From contig NZ_BOMB01000001.1 in assembly GCF_016861975.1 (NCBI RefSeq), positions 434,001 to 498,000 of the forward strand: 64,000 nucleotides of DNA, given 5' to 3'. This DNA is from Actinocatenispora rupis (GTDB lineage Bacteria; Actinomycetota; Actinomycetes; Mycobacteriales; Micromonosporaceae). The position numbers and the translations under genes are program-made. Below the pieces are notes generated by a model. It saw nothing but the letters and a program-made list of their open reading frames with translations. It searched no databases and had not been told where the DNA came from. Positions 18,113-25,889 of this stretch are shown piece after piece. The first letter of the stretch is position 1. Each line of letters starts with the position of its first letter.

Positions 18113-18700
18113 TCAGGTACGGACGCCGGCGAGCAGCGCCTCGAACGCCGCGCGGGCGCGCGTCTCGGCCGCCGGATCGGCCAGCAACCGGTACGCCAGG
18201 TAGAAGGAGAGCATGACCCCGTAGAGGTCGTGGGCGAACTGCTCGGCGTCGACGTCGCGCCGCACCTGGCCGACGGACACGCCGCTGCGGCACACCTGCG
18301 CCGCGGTGTCGAACAGGTCCTGGTGGTCCTGCGCGAGCCGGTCGCGCAGCGCGCCCGGCTGGCTGTCGAACTCGGTCGCCGCCTTCACGAACAGGCACCC
18401 GCCGGGCGATCCGTCCCGCGCGCAGGCGAGCCACCGCTCGAACAGCTCACGGATCCGCGGCTCGCCCCGCTGCGCCGACAGCGCCGGCCGGACCACCAGG
18501 TCGACGAACGTCTCCCGGGCCCGCTCCAGCGCGGCGAGTTGGAGCGCCTCCTTCGACCGGAAGTGGGCGAACAGCCCGCTCTTGGACATCTGCCGCTGCC
18601 GCGCCAGCTCGCCGATCGTCAGCCCGCCCAACCCGACCCGGAACGCGACCTCGACCGCGGTGTCCACGATCGCCTCGCGGGTCTGCGCACCCTTCGCCAC
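18113..18700 (-). CDS. TetR-family transcriptional regulator
   Basis: 195 residues. The HTH spans LTIGELARQRQMSKSGLFAHFRSKEALQLAAL (about 30-61), followed by an all-helical ligand domain with the GSPGGCLFVKAATEFDSQPG segment common to one TetR subgroup. It is translated toward the hydrolase gene (same strand) and divergent from the LysE exporter at 18828; either could be its target. GTG start at 18700 with a weak ribosome site. Confidence 0.9.
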   Translation of the reverse strand: MAKGAQTREAIVDTAVEVAFRVGLGGLTIGELARQRQMSKSGLFAHFRSKEALQLAALERARETFVDLVVRPALSAQRGEPRIRELFERWLACARDGSPGGCLFVKAATEFDSQPGALRDRLAQDHQDLFDTAAQVCRSGVSVGQVRRDVDAEQFAHDLYGVMLSFYLAYRLLADPAAETRARAAFEALLAGVRT

Positions 18701-18827
18701 CCGACCAGAATCGCACGACCGTACGAGGGTGTCCAGGGGTCGGTGATCATCGGCACGACGCTGGCGTACGACCGGACGTGACGGGTGGGGAGGCCAGGAG
18801 TACCGGATTGGCTCTCGCTCGGGGGTC

Positions 18828-19496
18828 GTGGCGGTGGCAGCGTCTGGAGGCGTGCTTCCACTCGCCTCCGTACTCGGGGTCGCGGCCGTGTCGCTCGGCA
18901 TGGTCCTCACCCCCGGCCCGAACATGATGTACCTGGTGTCGCGCAGCATCACGCAGGGCCGCCGCGCCGGGGTGGTGTCGCTCGGCGGCGTGGCGCTCGG
19001 CTTCCTCGTGTACATGACCGCGACGAACCTGGGCCTGTCGGTACTGTTCGTCGCCGTACCGGTGCTGTACCTGGCGGTCAAGTTCGCCGGTGCGGGTTAC
19101 CTGGCGTGGCTCGCGTGGCAGGCGCTGCGCCCCGGCGGGCGGTCGGCGTTCCAGCCGGGCGAGCTGACGCCCGACCGGCCGGGCCGGCTGTTCACGATGG
19201 GGCTGGTCACGAACCTGCTCAACCCCAAGATCGCGGTGATGTACCTGTCGCTGATCCCGCAGTTCGTGCGGCCCGCGGCCGGGCACGTGCTCGCGCAGGG
19301 GTTCGCGCTGGGCCTGGTGCAGATGTCGGTCGCGGTGACGGTCAACCTGGCGATCGTGCTCGCCGCCGGCACCATCGCCGCGTTCCTGTCGCGCCGCCCC
19401 ACCTGGCTGCGCATCCAGCGGTACCTGATGGGCACGGTGCTCGGGGTGCTCGCGGTGAAGCTCGCCACCGACCACGCCCGCCCGGGCCCCGCCTGA
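18828..19496 (+). CDS. LysE-family amino-acid/metabolite exporter
   Basis: 222 residues, six predicted helices. The hallmark TPGPNMMYLVSRSITQGRRAG lies after the first helix, and FTMGLVTNLLNPKIAVMYLSLIPQF is the second LysE/RhtB signature. It exports amino acids or related small molecules through the inner membrane; the substrate is unknown. The GTG at 18828 is taken; GTGs at 18834 and 18852 are alternatives and none has a clearly better ribosome site. It ends four bases from the convergent isochorismatase stop. Confidence 0.9.
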   Translation: MAVAASGGVLPLASVLGVAAVSLGMVLTPGPNMMYLVSRSITQGRRAGVVSLGGVALGFLVYMTATNLGLSVLFVAVPVLYLAVKFAGAGYLAWLAWQALRPGGRSAFQPGELTPDRPGRLFTMGLVTNLLNPKIAVMYLSLIPQFVRPAAGHVLAQGFALGLVQMSVAVTVNLAIVLAAGTIAAFLSRRPTWLRIQRYLMGTVLGVLAVKLATDHARPGPA

Positions 19497-19500
19497 ACCG

Positions 19501-20079
19501 TCAGCCGGTACGCCAGGCGGCGAGCAGCTCGGCGGTCGTCGGGGTCGGGTGCACCAGCCCGAGGTACTCCCGGACCGCGCGGTTGGACCCGTCGTCGCAG
19601 CGATCGATCCCGGACACCAGTTCCTGCGGTACGGCGTAGTCGTAGCCGTGCTCGTCGGCGCCGAGCACCGCGTACAGCACGCAGCACTGGAGTTCGACGC
19701 CGGCGATGACGAGGCCGTCCACGTCCCAGTCGGCGAGTACGGCGTGGAACTCGGGGCTCTGCCACACGTCGTACCGGTGCTTGCGGACGACGCGGGCGCC
19801 GGGCAGCGGCGGCAGGACCAGCTCGGCGCCGCGGGTTCCCTTGCGGCACAAGCTGTCCGGGCCTTCCCGGAGCCGCTGCCGCGGGGTCAGCTCGGCCGGG
19901 TCGTACACCTGCTGGGAGTGGATGGTGCGGGCGCCGAGCCGCCCGGCCGCCGCGGCGAAGTCGTACGCCCGGTGGGCCGCGGCGGTGTTGCCCGCGTTGC
20001 CGTCGCAGAAGTCGTGCTGGAAGTCCACCAGCAACACCGCGACCCGCTCGGGCGGCAGTCCCAGCACACCGTCGTTCAT
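19501..20079 (-). CDS. Isochorismatase-family cysteine hydrolase
   Basis: 192 residues. The Asp-Lys-Cys triad is visible: VLLVDFQHDFCDGN (Asp19), VVRKHRYDVWQSP (Lys) and IAGVELQCCVLYAVLG (Cys). The cis-peptide segment GVELQC is also present. The family includes nicotinamidases, N-carbamoylsarcosine amidases and isochorismatases; the exact reaction cannot be assigned, but the H/D spacing resembles nicotinamidase-like members. Its ATG overlaps the MFS stop (TGATG), so it is the last gene of the XRE-DUF397-MFS operon. It may process a compound handled by that transporter; this is inference. Confidence 0.88.
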   Translation of the reverse strand: MNDGVLGLPPERVAVLLVDFQHDFCDGNAGNTAAAHRAYDFAAAAGRLGARTIHSQQVYDPAELTPRQRLREGPDSLCRKGTRGAELVLPPLPGARVVRKHRYDVWQSPEFHAVLADWDVDGLVIAGVELQCCVLYAVLGADEHGYDYAVPQELVSGIDRCDDGSNRAVREYLGLVHPTPTTAELLAAWRTG

Positions 20080-21482
20080 CGTCCCGCTCCGATCGTCGTA
20101 CGGGTGTCGGTGGTGGCGCGGCGGGCGGGGGAGAGCAGCAGCAGCGCGACGGGTACGGCGGCGAGCGCGACCGCGGCCGTGAGCGCCAGCGCGTGCACGA
20201 AGTCGGCGGTGCCGGGCCGCTCCCCGTGCAGCAGCACGACCAGCGCCAACCCGAGCGACCCGCCCGTGTACTGCGCGGTCGTGACCAGCGCGCTGCCGGT
20301 GCCGGCGCGGTCCGGCGGGAGGTCGCGGGTGCCGGTCACGAACAGCGCCGTGAACGCCGTACCCTGCCCCACGCCGCTCAGCAGCAGGCCGGGCAGCAGC
20401 CCCGCCACGTACCCGGCGTGCGCGTGGACGGCGACGGCCAGCACCACCAACCCCACCCCGCCCACCGCGTACGCGACGGCGAGGAGGCGGCGTAGCGGCC
20501 AGCGCCCCGCGTACCGGCCGGCGAGGGTGTTGCCGACCACGATCGCGCCCGCCAGTGGCAGGAACGCGCATCCCGCGGCCAGCGGCCGGTAGCCGCGCAC
20601 GTCCTGCAGATACAGCGTGACCAGGTAGAACTCGACCCCGAAGCTCGCCATGTACAGCGCGGCCACCACGCACGCGGTGCGCAGCGTACGGACCGCGAGC
20701 AGGCCGCGCGGCACCAGCGGCCGGTCGCCCCGCTGGTGCACGCCGAACACCGCGCCGGCCAGCGCCGCCACCGCGAACCCCGCGCCGACCAGCAGCGGGC
20801 GCGGATGCGCGCGGGCCAGTTCGGTGCACGCCGCGACCACCGCCACCACCGCGGCCGACGCCGCGAGCGTGCCCACCACCGCCACCCGGACCCGACGCAC
20901 CGGCCGTACCCGGCGCAGGGCCGGACCCGCCGCCACCAGGCACACCGCCACGACCGGCAGGTTCACCCAGAACACCCAGCGCCACGAGGCCAGCGCGACC
21001 AACGCACCACCGGCCAGTACGCCGAGGGCCAGGCCGACCGCGCCCGTCGTGCCCCACACGCTCACGGCACGGTTACGCTGCGGCCCCGCCGGATACGAGG
21101 CACCGAGTACGCCGAGGGTCGCCGGCACCAGCAGCGCCGCCGCCACCCCCTGCCCGACCCGCGCCGCGATCACCGGCGCCGCCGACCCCGCGAACCCCGC
21201 ACCCAACGAACTCACCGCGAACAGCGCCTGCGCCACCACGAACATCCGGCCCGCGCCCACCGCGTCCGCCAGCTGCCCGCCCAGCACCAGGAACCCCGCG
21301 AAGAAGATCGCGTACGCGCTGACGATCCACTGCAACGCCACCGGCGAGAAGCGCAGCGCCGCACCGATGTCCGGCAGCGCCACGTACATGATGGAGAAGT
21401 CCAACGCCACCAACAGCTGCGCGCCGGCCAGCCCGGCCAACAACCGCCACGAACCCGCGGGAGACGGGTCGGCGTCGCTCAC
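20076..21482 (-). CDS. MFS transporter, DHA2 (14-helix) drug exporter type
   Basis: 468 residues with about 14 predicted helices. The N-terminal LDFSIMYVALPDIGAALRFSPVALQWIVSAYAIFFAGFLVLGGQLAD and WRWVFWVNLPV segments are typical of EmrB/QacA-like proton antiporters. The GTG at 21482 overlaps the DUF397 stop by four bases. It ends coupled to the isochorismatase gene. A drug or metabolite exporter is likely. Confidence 0.92.
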   Translation of the reverse strand: MSDADPSPAGSWRLLAGLAGAQLLVALDFSIMYVALPDIGAALRFSPVALQWIVSAYAIFFAGFLVLGGQLADAVGAGRMFVVAQALFAVSSLGAGFAGSAAPVIAARVGQGVAAALLVPATLGVLGASYPAGPQRNRAVSVWGTTGAVGLALGVLAGGALVALASWRWVFWVNLPVVAVCLVAAGPALRRVRPVRRVRVAVVGTLAASAAVVAVVAACTELARAHPRPLLVGAGFAVAALAGAVFGVHQRGDRPLVPRGLLAVRTLRTACVVAALYMASFGVEFYLVTLYLQDVRGYRPLAAGCAFLPLAGAIVVGNTLAGRYAGRWPLRRLLAVAYAVGGVGLVVLAVAVHAHAGYVAGLLPGLLLSGVGQGTAFTALFVTGTRDLPPDRAGTGSALVTTAQYTGGSLGLALVVLLHGERPGTADFVHALALTAAVALAAVPVALLLLSPARRATTDTRTTIGAGR

Positions 21483-21766
21483 CCGGCCAGGCGGCCGCCC
21501 CGGACCGCCCCGGTGAACGCGGCCCACGCCACCGGCGACACCGCGACCAGCCCGCCCGCGCGGTCCTTGCTGTCCCGCACCAGCACCCGCTCGTCGCCCG
21601 CCCCCACCTCGACGCAGTTACCCCCACCGTTGGCACTGCGGCTACTAGTCCGCCACAGCACGCCAACCTCAACGCAGTTGCTCCCGCCAGCGCTTCCGCT
21701 TCGGGTGCTGGTCCGCCAGGCGACGGTCGCGAGTTCCGCTCTGGTGTACGTGTCGCCTGTCGTCAT
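21479..21766 (-). CDS. DUF397 protein with an internally duplicated half
   Basis: 95 residues. The DUF397 motif WRTSxRS...G.NCVEVG occurs twice (about residues 17-35 and 38-54), followed by one copy of the RDSKDRAGG...VSPVAWAAF tail. The usual family member is about 60 residues with a single motif, so this is an in-frame duplication. DUF397 genes in actinomycetes habitually follow an XRE regulator with a DUF5753 tail, as here, and act with it in developmental or antibiotic control. GGAG precedes the ATG; the gene lies six bases after the regulator. Confidence 0.92.
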   Translation of the reverse strand: MTTGDTYTRAELATVAWRTSTRSGSAGGSNCVEVGVLWRTSSRSANGGGNCVEVGAGDERVLVRDSKDRAGGLVAVSPVAWAAFTGAVRGGRLAG

Positions 21767-21772
21767 GTCCGG

Positions 21773-22678
21773 TCACTCCAGCTCGTTGATCACCGACCTG
21801 ATGAGGGCGACGGATCGACGGGGATCGAGCGCCGCTTCGAGTAGATGATCGTACGCAGCTTCCAACCGGGCAACCTTCTTGCCTTCAACGAAAATGGCGC
21901 CAACCTGCGTCTCGACATAGCCGACGGTCGGGAAGGGTTGCGCGAGGTCCATGAGCTCGAATGCTCCGGCCATGCCGGTGTGCGCACCCGCCTTGTAGGG
22001 CAGTACACGGATCTCGACGTTGTCGCGTTCCGACAGTTCGACGAGATGTTCGAACTGTGCGCGACGCGTTAACCGGGTGCCGACTGGACGGTGCAGCACC
22101 GATTCATCGATGATGACGTTGAGGTCGATTGGCTCGTCCGCCGTGAGGATCGCTTGGCGTTCCAAGCGGATTTGCAGCCATCGCTTGATCTGCTCCGGCC
22201 GGCTGTCCGGTTCCACGGCGCGCATCGTGGCTTCCGCGTGGGCCTTCGTCTGGAGCAGACCGGGAACCAGCATCTCGTACGAGCGGATGCGCTTGGTGCG
22301 GGACTCGACCCAGAGGCGGTCGATGAGGGTGGCGGCGGCGTCGCCGGTGTACCCGTCCCACCAGCCGTCGCGCCAGATCTCGTGCGCCAGTTGCTTGAGC
22401 ATCTCCCGCCGGTTGGTGTCGTTGATCCGACCCATGTCGAGGTACGCCAGCACGTCGGTGACACGGATGGGGATCTCGCCCTTCTCCATCCGGCTGATCG
22501 TGGACTGGTCGCGTCGGATGTACGCGCCGATGTCGGCCATGCTCAGCCCGGCCTCGCTGCGGAGCTTGCGGAGTTCCTGGGCCAGCCACTGGGTACGCAG
22601 GCCGGGTTCGGTGCGGGGTGGTCTGGTGCGTGCGGTCGCCTTGCGTGGGGCGGTTTTCCGGCTGTCGCGCTGCGGCAT
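21773..22678 (-). CDS. XRE-family regulator with DUF5753 sensor domain
   Basis: 301 residues. The N-terminal HTH is LRKLRSEAGLSMADIGAYIRRDQSTISRMEKGE (about 28-60). The DUF5753 domain contains YEMLVPGLLQTKAHAEATMRAV and a C-terminal VGYVETQVGAIFVEG. This architecture is one half of the paired XRE/DUF397 modules common in Streptomyces and Micromonosporaceae. The ATG at 22678 has GGAG seven bases upstream. It heads the four-gene operon and probably controls it. Its GC content looks lower than its neighbours', which may indicate a different origin. Confidence 0.93.
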   Translation of the reverse strand: MPQRDSRKTAPRKATARTRPPRTEPGLRTQWLAQELRKLRSEAGLSMADIGAYIRRDQSTISRMEKGEIPIRVTDVLAYLDMGRINDTNRREMLKQLAHEIWRDGWWDGYTGDAAATLIDRLWVESRTKRIRSYEMLVPGLLQTKAHAEATMRAVEPDSRPEQIKRWLQIRLERQAILTADEPIDLNVIIDESVLHRPVGTRLTRRAQFEHLVELSERDNVEIRVLPYKAGAHTGMAGAFELMDLAQPFPTVGYVETQVGAIFVEGKKVARLEAAYDHLLEAALDPRRSVALIRSVINELE

Positions 22679-22959
22679 CGAAGACTCCAACTTCTTCTTC
22701 CACTCATAACTTGCGCCAGATCGAAAAGTACGCGATGCTGTCGGCGCGTGCAAGAAGTATCACGCTCGGTCAAATCGAACCGGTCGGCGTGGTGCGCGGA
22801 TACGCGGAAGAAGGGGACCGGGTGGGCGGAAGGTTGGCGCCCGTCGCCCACCCGGTCCGGTGTCGAAACCGTTGGTGCGCCAGGCACGTACGGTCGACCG
22901 GTCCTGTCTACCACGGTCGGTCCGTGCGGCGTCGGCGCCACGAGAGCCGGAGCATGCCG

Positions 22960-23274
22960 ATGACCGAACCGTTGACCGCCGACCCGACCCTGGACGAGGT
23001 GCTGGCCACCGCGCCCGACACCCTCTCCGACCACGTCGGCGCGGTACGCCTGCGCGACGTCCCGCGCGTCCTCGCCCTGTACGACGCGGGCGACCCCGAC
23101 GAGGACGAGCCCGCCGAACTGATCGCCTGGGTCTTCACCCTCCCCGGCCACGGCCCCCTCGTGGTCCGCGCCGCCAACCCGCGCCAACTGGTACACGCGG
23201 CGAGCCTGGAGTCCGTCGCCGTCGGCTGGGCCGCGCACCTCGGCGGCGACCTCACCACCGTCACCCCCGCATGA
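22960..23274 (+). CDS. Hypothetical acidic protein
   Basis: 104 residues, acidic, without signal or membrane segment. PDTLSDHVGAVRLRDVPRVLALYDAGDPDEDEPAELIAWVF and PGHGPLVVRAANPRQLVHAASLESVAVGWAAHLGGDL look like a compact alpha/beta fold. I do not recognise the family. The ATG at 22960 has GGAG seven bases upstream; another ATG at 22954 is too close to it. It stands alone, divergent from the XRE operon. Confidence 0.6.
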   Translation: MTEPLTADPTLDEVLATAPDTLSDHVGAVRLRDVPRVLALYDAGDPDEDEPAELIAWVFTLPGHGPLVVRAANPRQLVHAASLESVAVGWAAHLGGDLTTVTPA

Positions 23275-23385
23275 CCGGCATCCCCTCGCCGTCGCCCGGC
23301 GGCTCGTCAGCGTGCGGCTTCACCGACCGTCCAGGGTGAACCGCACCGCGGGGAGGTCGTGCGACATCCGCCCGGGCGTACAGAG

Positions 23386-24027
23386 TCAGGCATCGGTGGG
23401 CCGGCGGGTCAGGTGGTGCATGGTGCGCAGCTCGGAACGCTCGTGCCAGGCGAGGCGGCGCAACACCTTGACAGTCGTCCACACCTCCCCGTCGGCGCGA
23501 CGTACCAGATCGGCGGGCATCGTCGCGACCACCTCGCGTACGTGCCGGGCGGACGCGCGCAGCTCGGCGAGCAGGTCGGGTTCCGGATCGCGCGCCGGCA
23601 GGCCGAGACTGGGCAGGTAGTAGCGGCTCTCGGTGTCGGCCAGATGCCAGGCCATCTGCCGTACGGTGCGCCAGCGCGCCCACGACGGCAGCACGCGGTG
23701 CGGCTGCGCGGCGTCGAGTACCTCCGGCGGGGTGTGGGTGATCAGGTCGATCGTGTCCGCCCGCGCCGTCGCGAGAACGGCCAGGGTGGCGGCGCGTTCG
23801 GCGAGGGAGGCGGGTCGGTGGTCCCGGCGGAACGCCTGCTCGTCGCCGTGGATCCGTTCCACCGCAACACAATCGTCGCGGCCGAGCTGTGCCGCCAGGT
23901 ACGCCAGCGCGGCCGGCTCGTCGGCGCCCTGACCGCACCGGCCCCACCACCCCGGCTCGAACGACCAGGCCGCCGCCCCGTCGTCCGTCGCCATCGCCAC
24001 ACCCGACTCCACGTACACCGGGGTCAT
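23386..24027 (-). CDS. DinB-like / maleylpyruvate isomerase-fold protein
   Basis: 213 residues, mainly helical. ARWRTVRQMAWHLADTESRYYLPSLG and LRRLAWHERSELRTMHHLTR place metal-ligand histidines as in the DinB/YfiT four-helix bundle, whose members are metal-dependent thiol S-transferases or hydrolases. The N-terminal part (PGWWGRCGQGADEPAALAYLAAQLG) is not typical DinB. The ATG overlaps the stop of the next gene upstream (TGATG), making a two-gene operon of related proteins. Confidence 0.75.
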   Translation of the reverse strand: MTPVYVESGVAMATDDGAAAWSFEPGWWGRCGQGADEPAALAYLAAQLGRDDCVAVERIHGDEQAFRRDHRPASLAERAATLAVLATARADTIDLITHTPPEVLDAAQPHRVLPSWARWRTVRQMAWHLADTESRYYLPSLGLPARDPEPDLLAELRASARHVREVVATMPADLVRRADGEVWTTVKVLRRLAWHERSELRTMHHLTRRPTDA

Positions 24028-24530
24028 CGGCCGGTACTGCCGTCCAGCTGCTCGCGCAGGATGTCCGCATGGCCGGCATGCCGCGCGGTCTCCTCGATCA
24101 TGTGCACCAGCACCCACCGCATCGTGCGCACCCGCGGCGGGGTACTGGCGGCGCGCGCCGTCCGCGCGGACAGATCGGGGCAGCCGGCGATGATCGCGTT
24201 CGAGCGCGCGATCGCCGCCCGGTACGCCGCCGTCACACCCTCCAGCGTGTCCCCCGGGGCGAGCCGCATGTCCATGTCCGGAAACGGAACGTCCTCCCCG
24301 GCGTACGCCCAGGCGAACCAGTGCGTCTCCGCGCCCGCCAGATGCCGCAGCAGACCGAGGACACTCGTTCCCGACTCCACCCCCGGCGCCGCCGCACGGG
24401 CTGCGTCCAGCCCGTCCACCTTGGCCAGCACCGCGTCCCGTACGTAGTCGAGGAACGCGACCAGCGTCTCCCGCTCACCCGCCTCCACCACCGGCGGACG
24501 CTGATCACCACGCTGCCGCTCCACGCTCAT
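24024..24530 (-). CDS. DinB-family protein (DUF664-type)
   Basis: 168 residues. The segments ETLVAFLDYVRDAVLAKVDGLDAARAAAPGVESGTSVLGLLRHLAGAETHWFAW and RTMRWVLVHMIEETARHAGHADILREQLDGSTGR match DUF664/DinB_2 proteins, with three candidate metal-binding histidines (RHLAGAE, HMIEE, RHAGHAD). Possibly a bacillithiol/mycothiol-dependent or hydrolytic enzyme; not determined. First gene of the pair, with the gene-free repeat region upstream. Confidence 0.88.
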   Translation of the reverse strand: MSVERQRGDQRPPVVEAGERETLVAFLDYVRDAVLAKVDGLDAARAAAPGVESGTSVLGLLRHLAGAETHWFAWAYAGEDVPFPDMDMRLAPGDTLEGVTAAYRAAIARSNAIIAGCPDLSARTARAASTPPRVRTMRWVLVHMIEETARHAGHADILREQLDGSTGR

Positions 24531-24628
24531 GCCCGCCACCCTAGATCGACGCCCGCCCCGCGCGCGCCGCCGTATCCCGCACCACGAGACCGTGCCACAG
24601 CGCCCCTTTGACCGACCTGTACGACGTG

Positions 24629-24774
24629 CTCGTCGCCGGGTGGGCCGTCGCGCCGTTGCGTTGGTGAACAGCGCGGTCTCGCCGGGTGGGCCATCACGCC
24701 GTTGCGTTGGTGAACAGGGCGCGGTCTCGCCAGGTGGGCCGTCGCGCCGTTGCGTCTGGTGAACAGGGCGCGGT
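24629..24774. repeat. 48/49-bp tandem repeat, three copies
   Basis: Three direct copies (24629-24677, 24678-24725, 24726-24774) share GGTGGGCC.TC.CGCCGTTGCG and GGTGAACAG near identically; the start of a fourth (CTCGCCGG) follows. Unit lengths of 48 and 49 break any reading frame, so it is non-coding. Confidence 0.9.
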
Positions 24775-25243
24775 CTCGCCGGTGCTTCTCGGTGGCGCCG
24801 CGGACGAGAACCATTGCGCCCGGCGTACTCGCCGCACCTGCGCTGGCACCTTGGTCCGGGGCCACGGGCCGACAGTACGGCAGCGCTGAACTCGGCTCTC
24901 TGCACTACGCCAATGCCCCGATCCTGGGGCTGGACGGCACAACCGTTGTCGACGGTCGTCGAGCCGGTGCCGCGCAGAGCGGTCCGGCGTACCGGATCGG
25001 AGGGGTACTGGGCGCGCTCTCCGAACGTGACGGCGGATGGGCGCTGTCCGTACGGCAGGAGCTGCACACCGACATGCGTTGCCACCGCCGACCAGGTACT
25101 GGTGTGACTCTGGCGGCGCGCGGACCGAGGGAGGGGGAGGCGCGGGGCCCGTCCGATTCCTGGAGGGCTATCGGGCCGAGCCGCTGACCGTCCACGATGG
25201 ACGCTTGTACCGGGGCGACACGCCGCTGAAGTGAGCACATCCG

Positions 25244-25298
25244 GATTGTTCAATTGTCTCATTGTTCAACTGTCCAATTGTTGAACAGTTGAACAATC
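25244..25298. repeat. AT-rich composite palindrome
   Basis: ATTGTTCAACTGT (25261-25273) pairs perfectly with ACAGTTGAACAAT (25285-25297) across an 11-base loop. A second upstream GATTGTTCAA (25244-25253) can pair with the same right arm TTGAACAATC, so two hairpins compete. CAATTG occurs twice. About 35% GC in a chromosome above 70%. Confidence 0.9.
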
Positions 25299-25382
25299 TG
25301 GGGTCGCGGCGCGCCCGAAGTACCGCGACACGCCCACCCGTGCCCGCGCAACCCCCGCCCGCGAGCCCCGGCCCGGCAACCC

Positions 25383-25870
25383 CGCCCGCGAGCCTCGAAC
25401 CGGCGCAACCGGCGCCCGCATCGCCGCCCGGAAAACGTTGCCCCGCAACGCATCCGCGCTGTGGGCGTTGCCCCGAGTCCGTCCGCGAGCCTCGGCCCGC
25501 GCAACCGGCGCCGCCATCTCCGCCGCAAACCTTGCCCGCAACGCACCCCCGCTGTCGGCATTGCCACCGATCCCACCCGCGACCCCGTCCTGCAGAACAG
25601 GCGCCCGCATGCCCGACCGTGAATCCTTGCCCCGCAACGCATCCCCGCCATCCGCGTTGCCCCCGGTCCCACCCGCGAGCCTCGTCCTGTGCACCCCGGC
25701 GCCCGCATTCTCGACCGTGAACCCTTGCCCTGCAACGCATCCCCCGTCTGCGTTGCCCCAGAGTTCGCCCGCGAACCGCGACCTGCGCAAGCCGGCGCCC
25801 GCATCTCGGCCCGCGAATCCTTGCCCCGCAAGGCATCCCGGTCGTCAGCGGTTGCCACCAGTCCGCCTGC
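25383..25870. repeat. About 96-bp tandem array, five diverged copies with conserved inverted repeats
   Basis: The anchor GCAACGC (GCAAGGC in the last unit) starts at 25445, 25538, 25634, 25732 and 25828, giving periods of 93, 96, 98 and 96. Each unit holds TTGC-CC(C)-GCAA, and in units 1, 3 and 4 also a perfect GCAACGC...GCGTTGC dyad with an 11-13-base loop; unit 2 has one mismatch. Unit 1 has CGTTGC/GCAACG and unit 5 has CCTTGC/GCAAGG, so the arms change together. The rest of the unit is less conserved. Periods are not all multiples of three. Confidence 0.85.
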
Positions 25871-25889
25871 GGGCAAGCCACAAGCGCCG

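Larger units (their letters stand above)
24531..25889. other. Gene-free 1.36-kb repeat-rich region
   Basis: No open frame here has convincing codon structure. It holds a 48/49-bp array (24629-24774), about 470 bases of unique sequence without recognisable genes, an AT-rich palindrome (25244-25298) and a 96-bp array (25383-25870). At 25147-25234 a short frame ends RFLEGYRAEPLTVHDGRLYRGDTPLK and might be the tail of a decayed gene; I do not recognise it. Confidence 0.7.

Noticed and set aside
24750-25234. Open frames in the gene-free region
   Set aside because: Overlapping frames in several phases, no domain, no ribosome site. A tail resembling a protein end (to 25234) is noted only as a possible relic.
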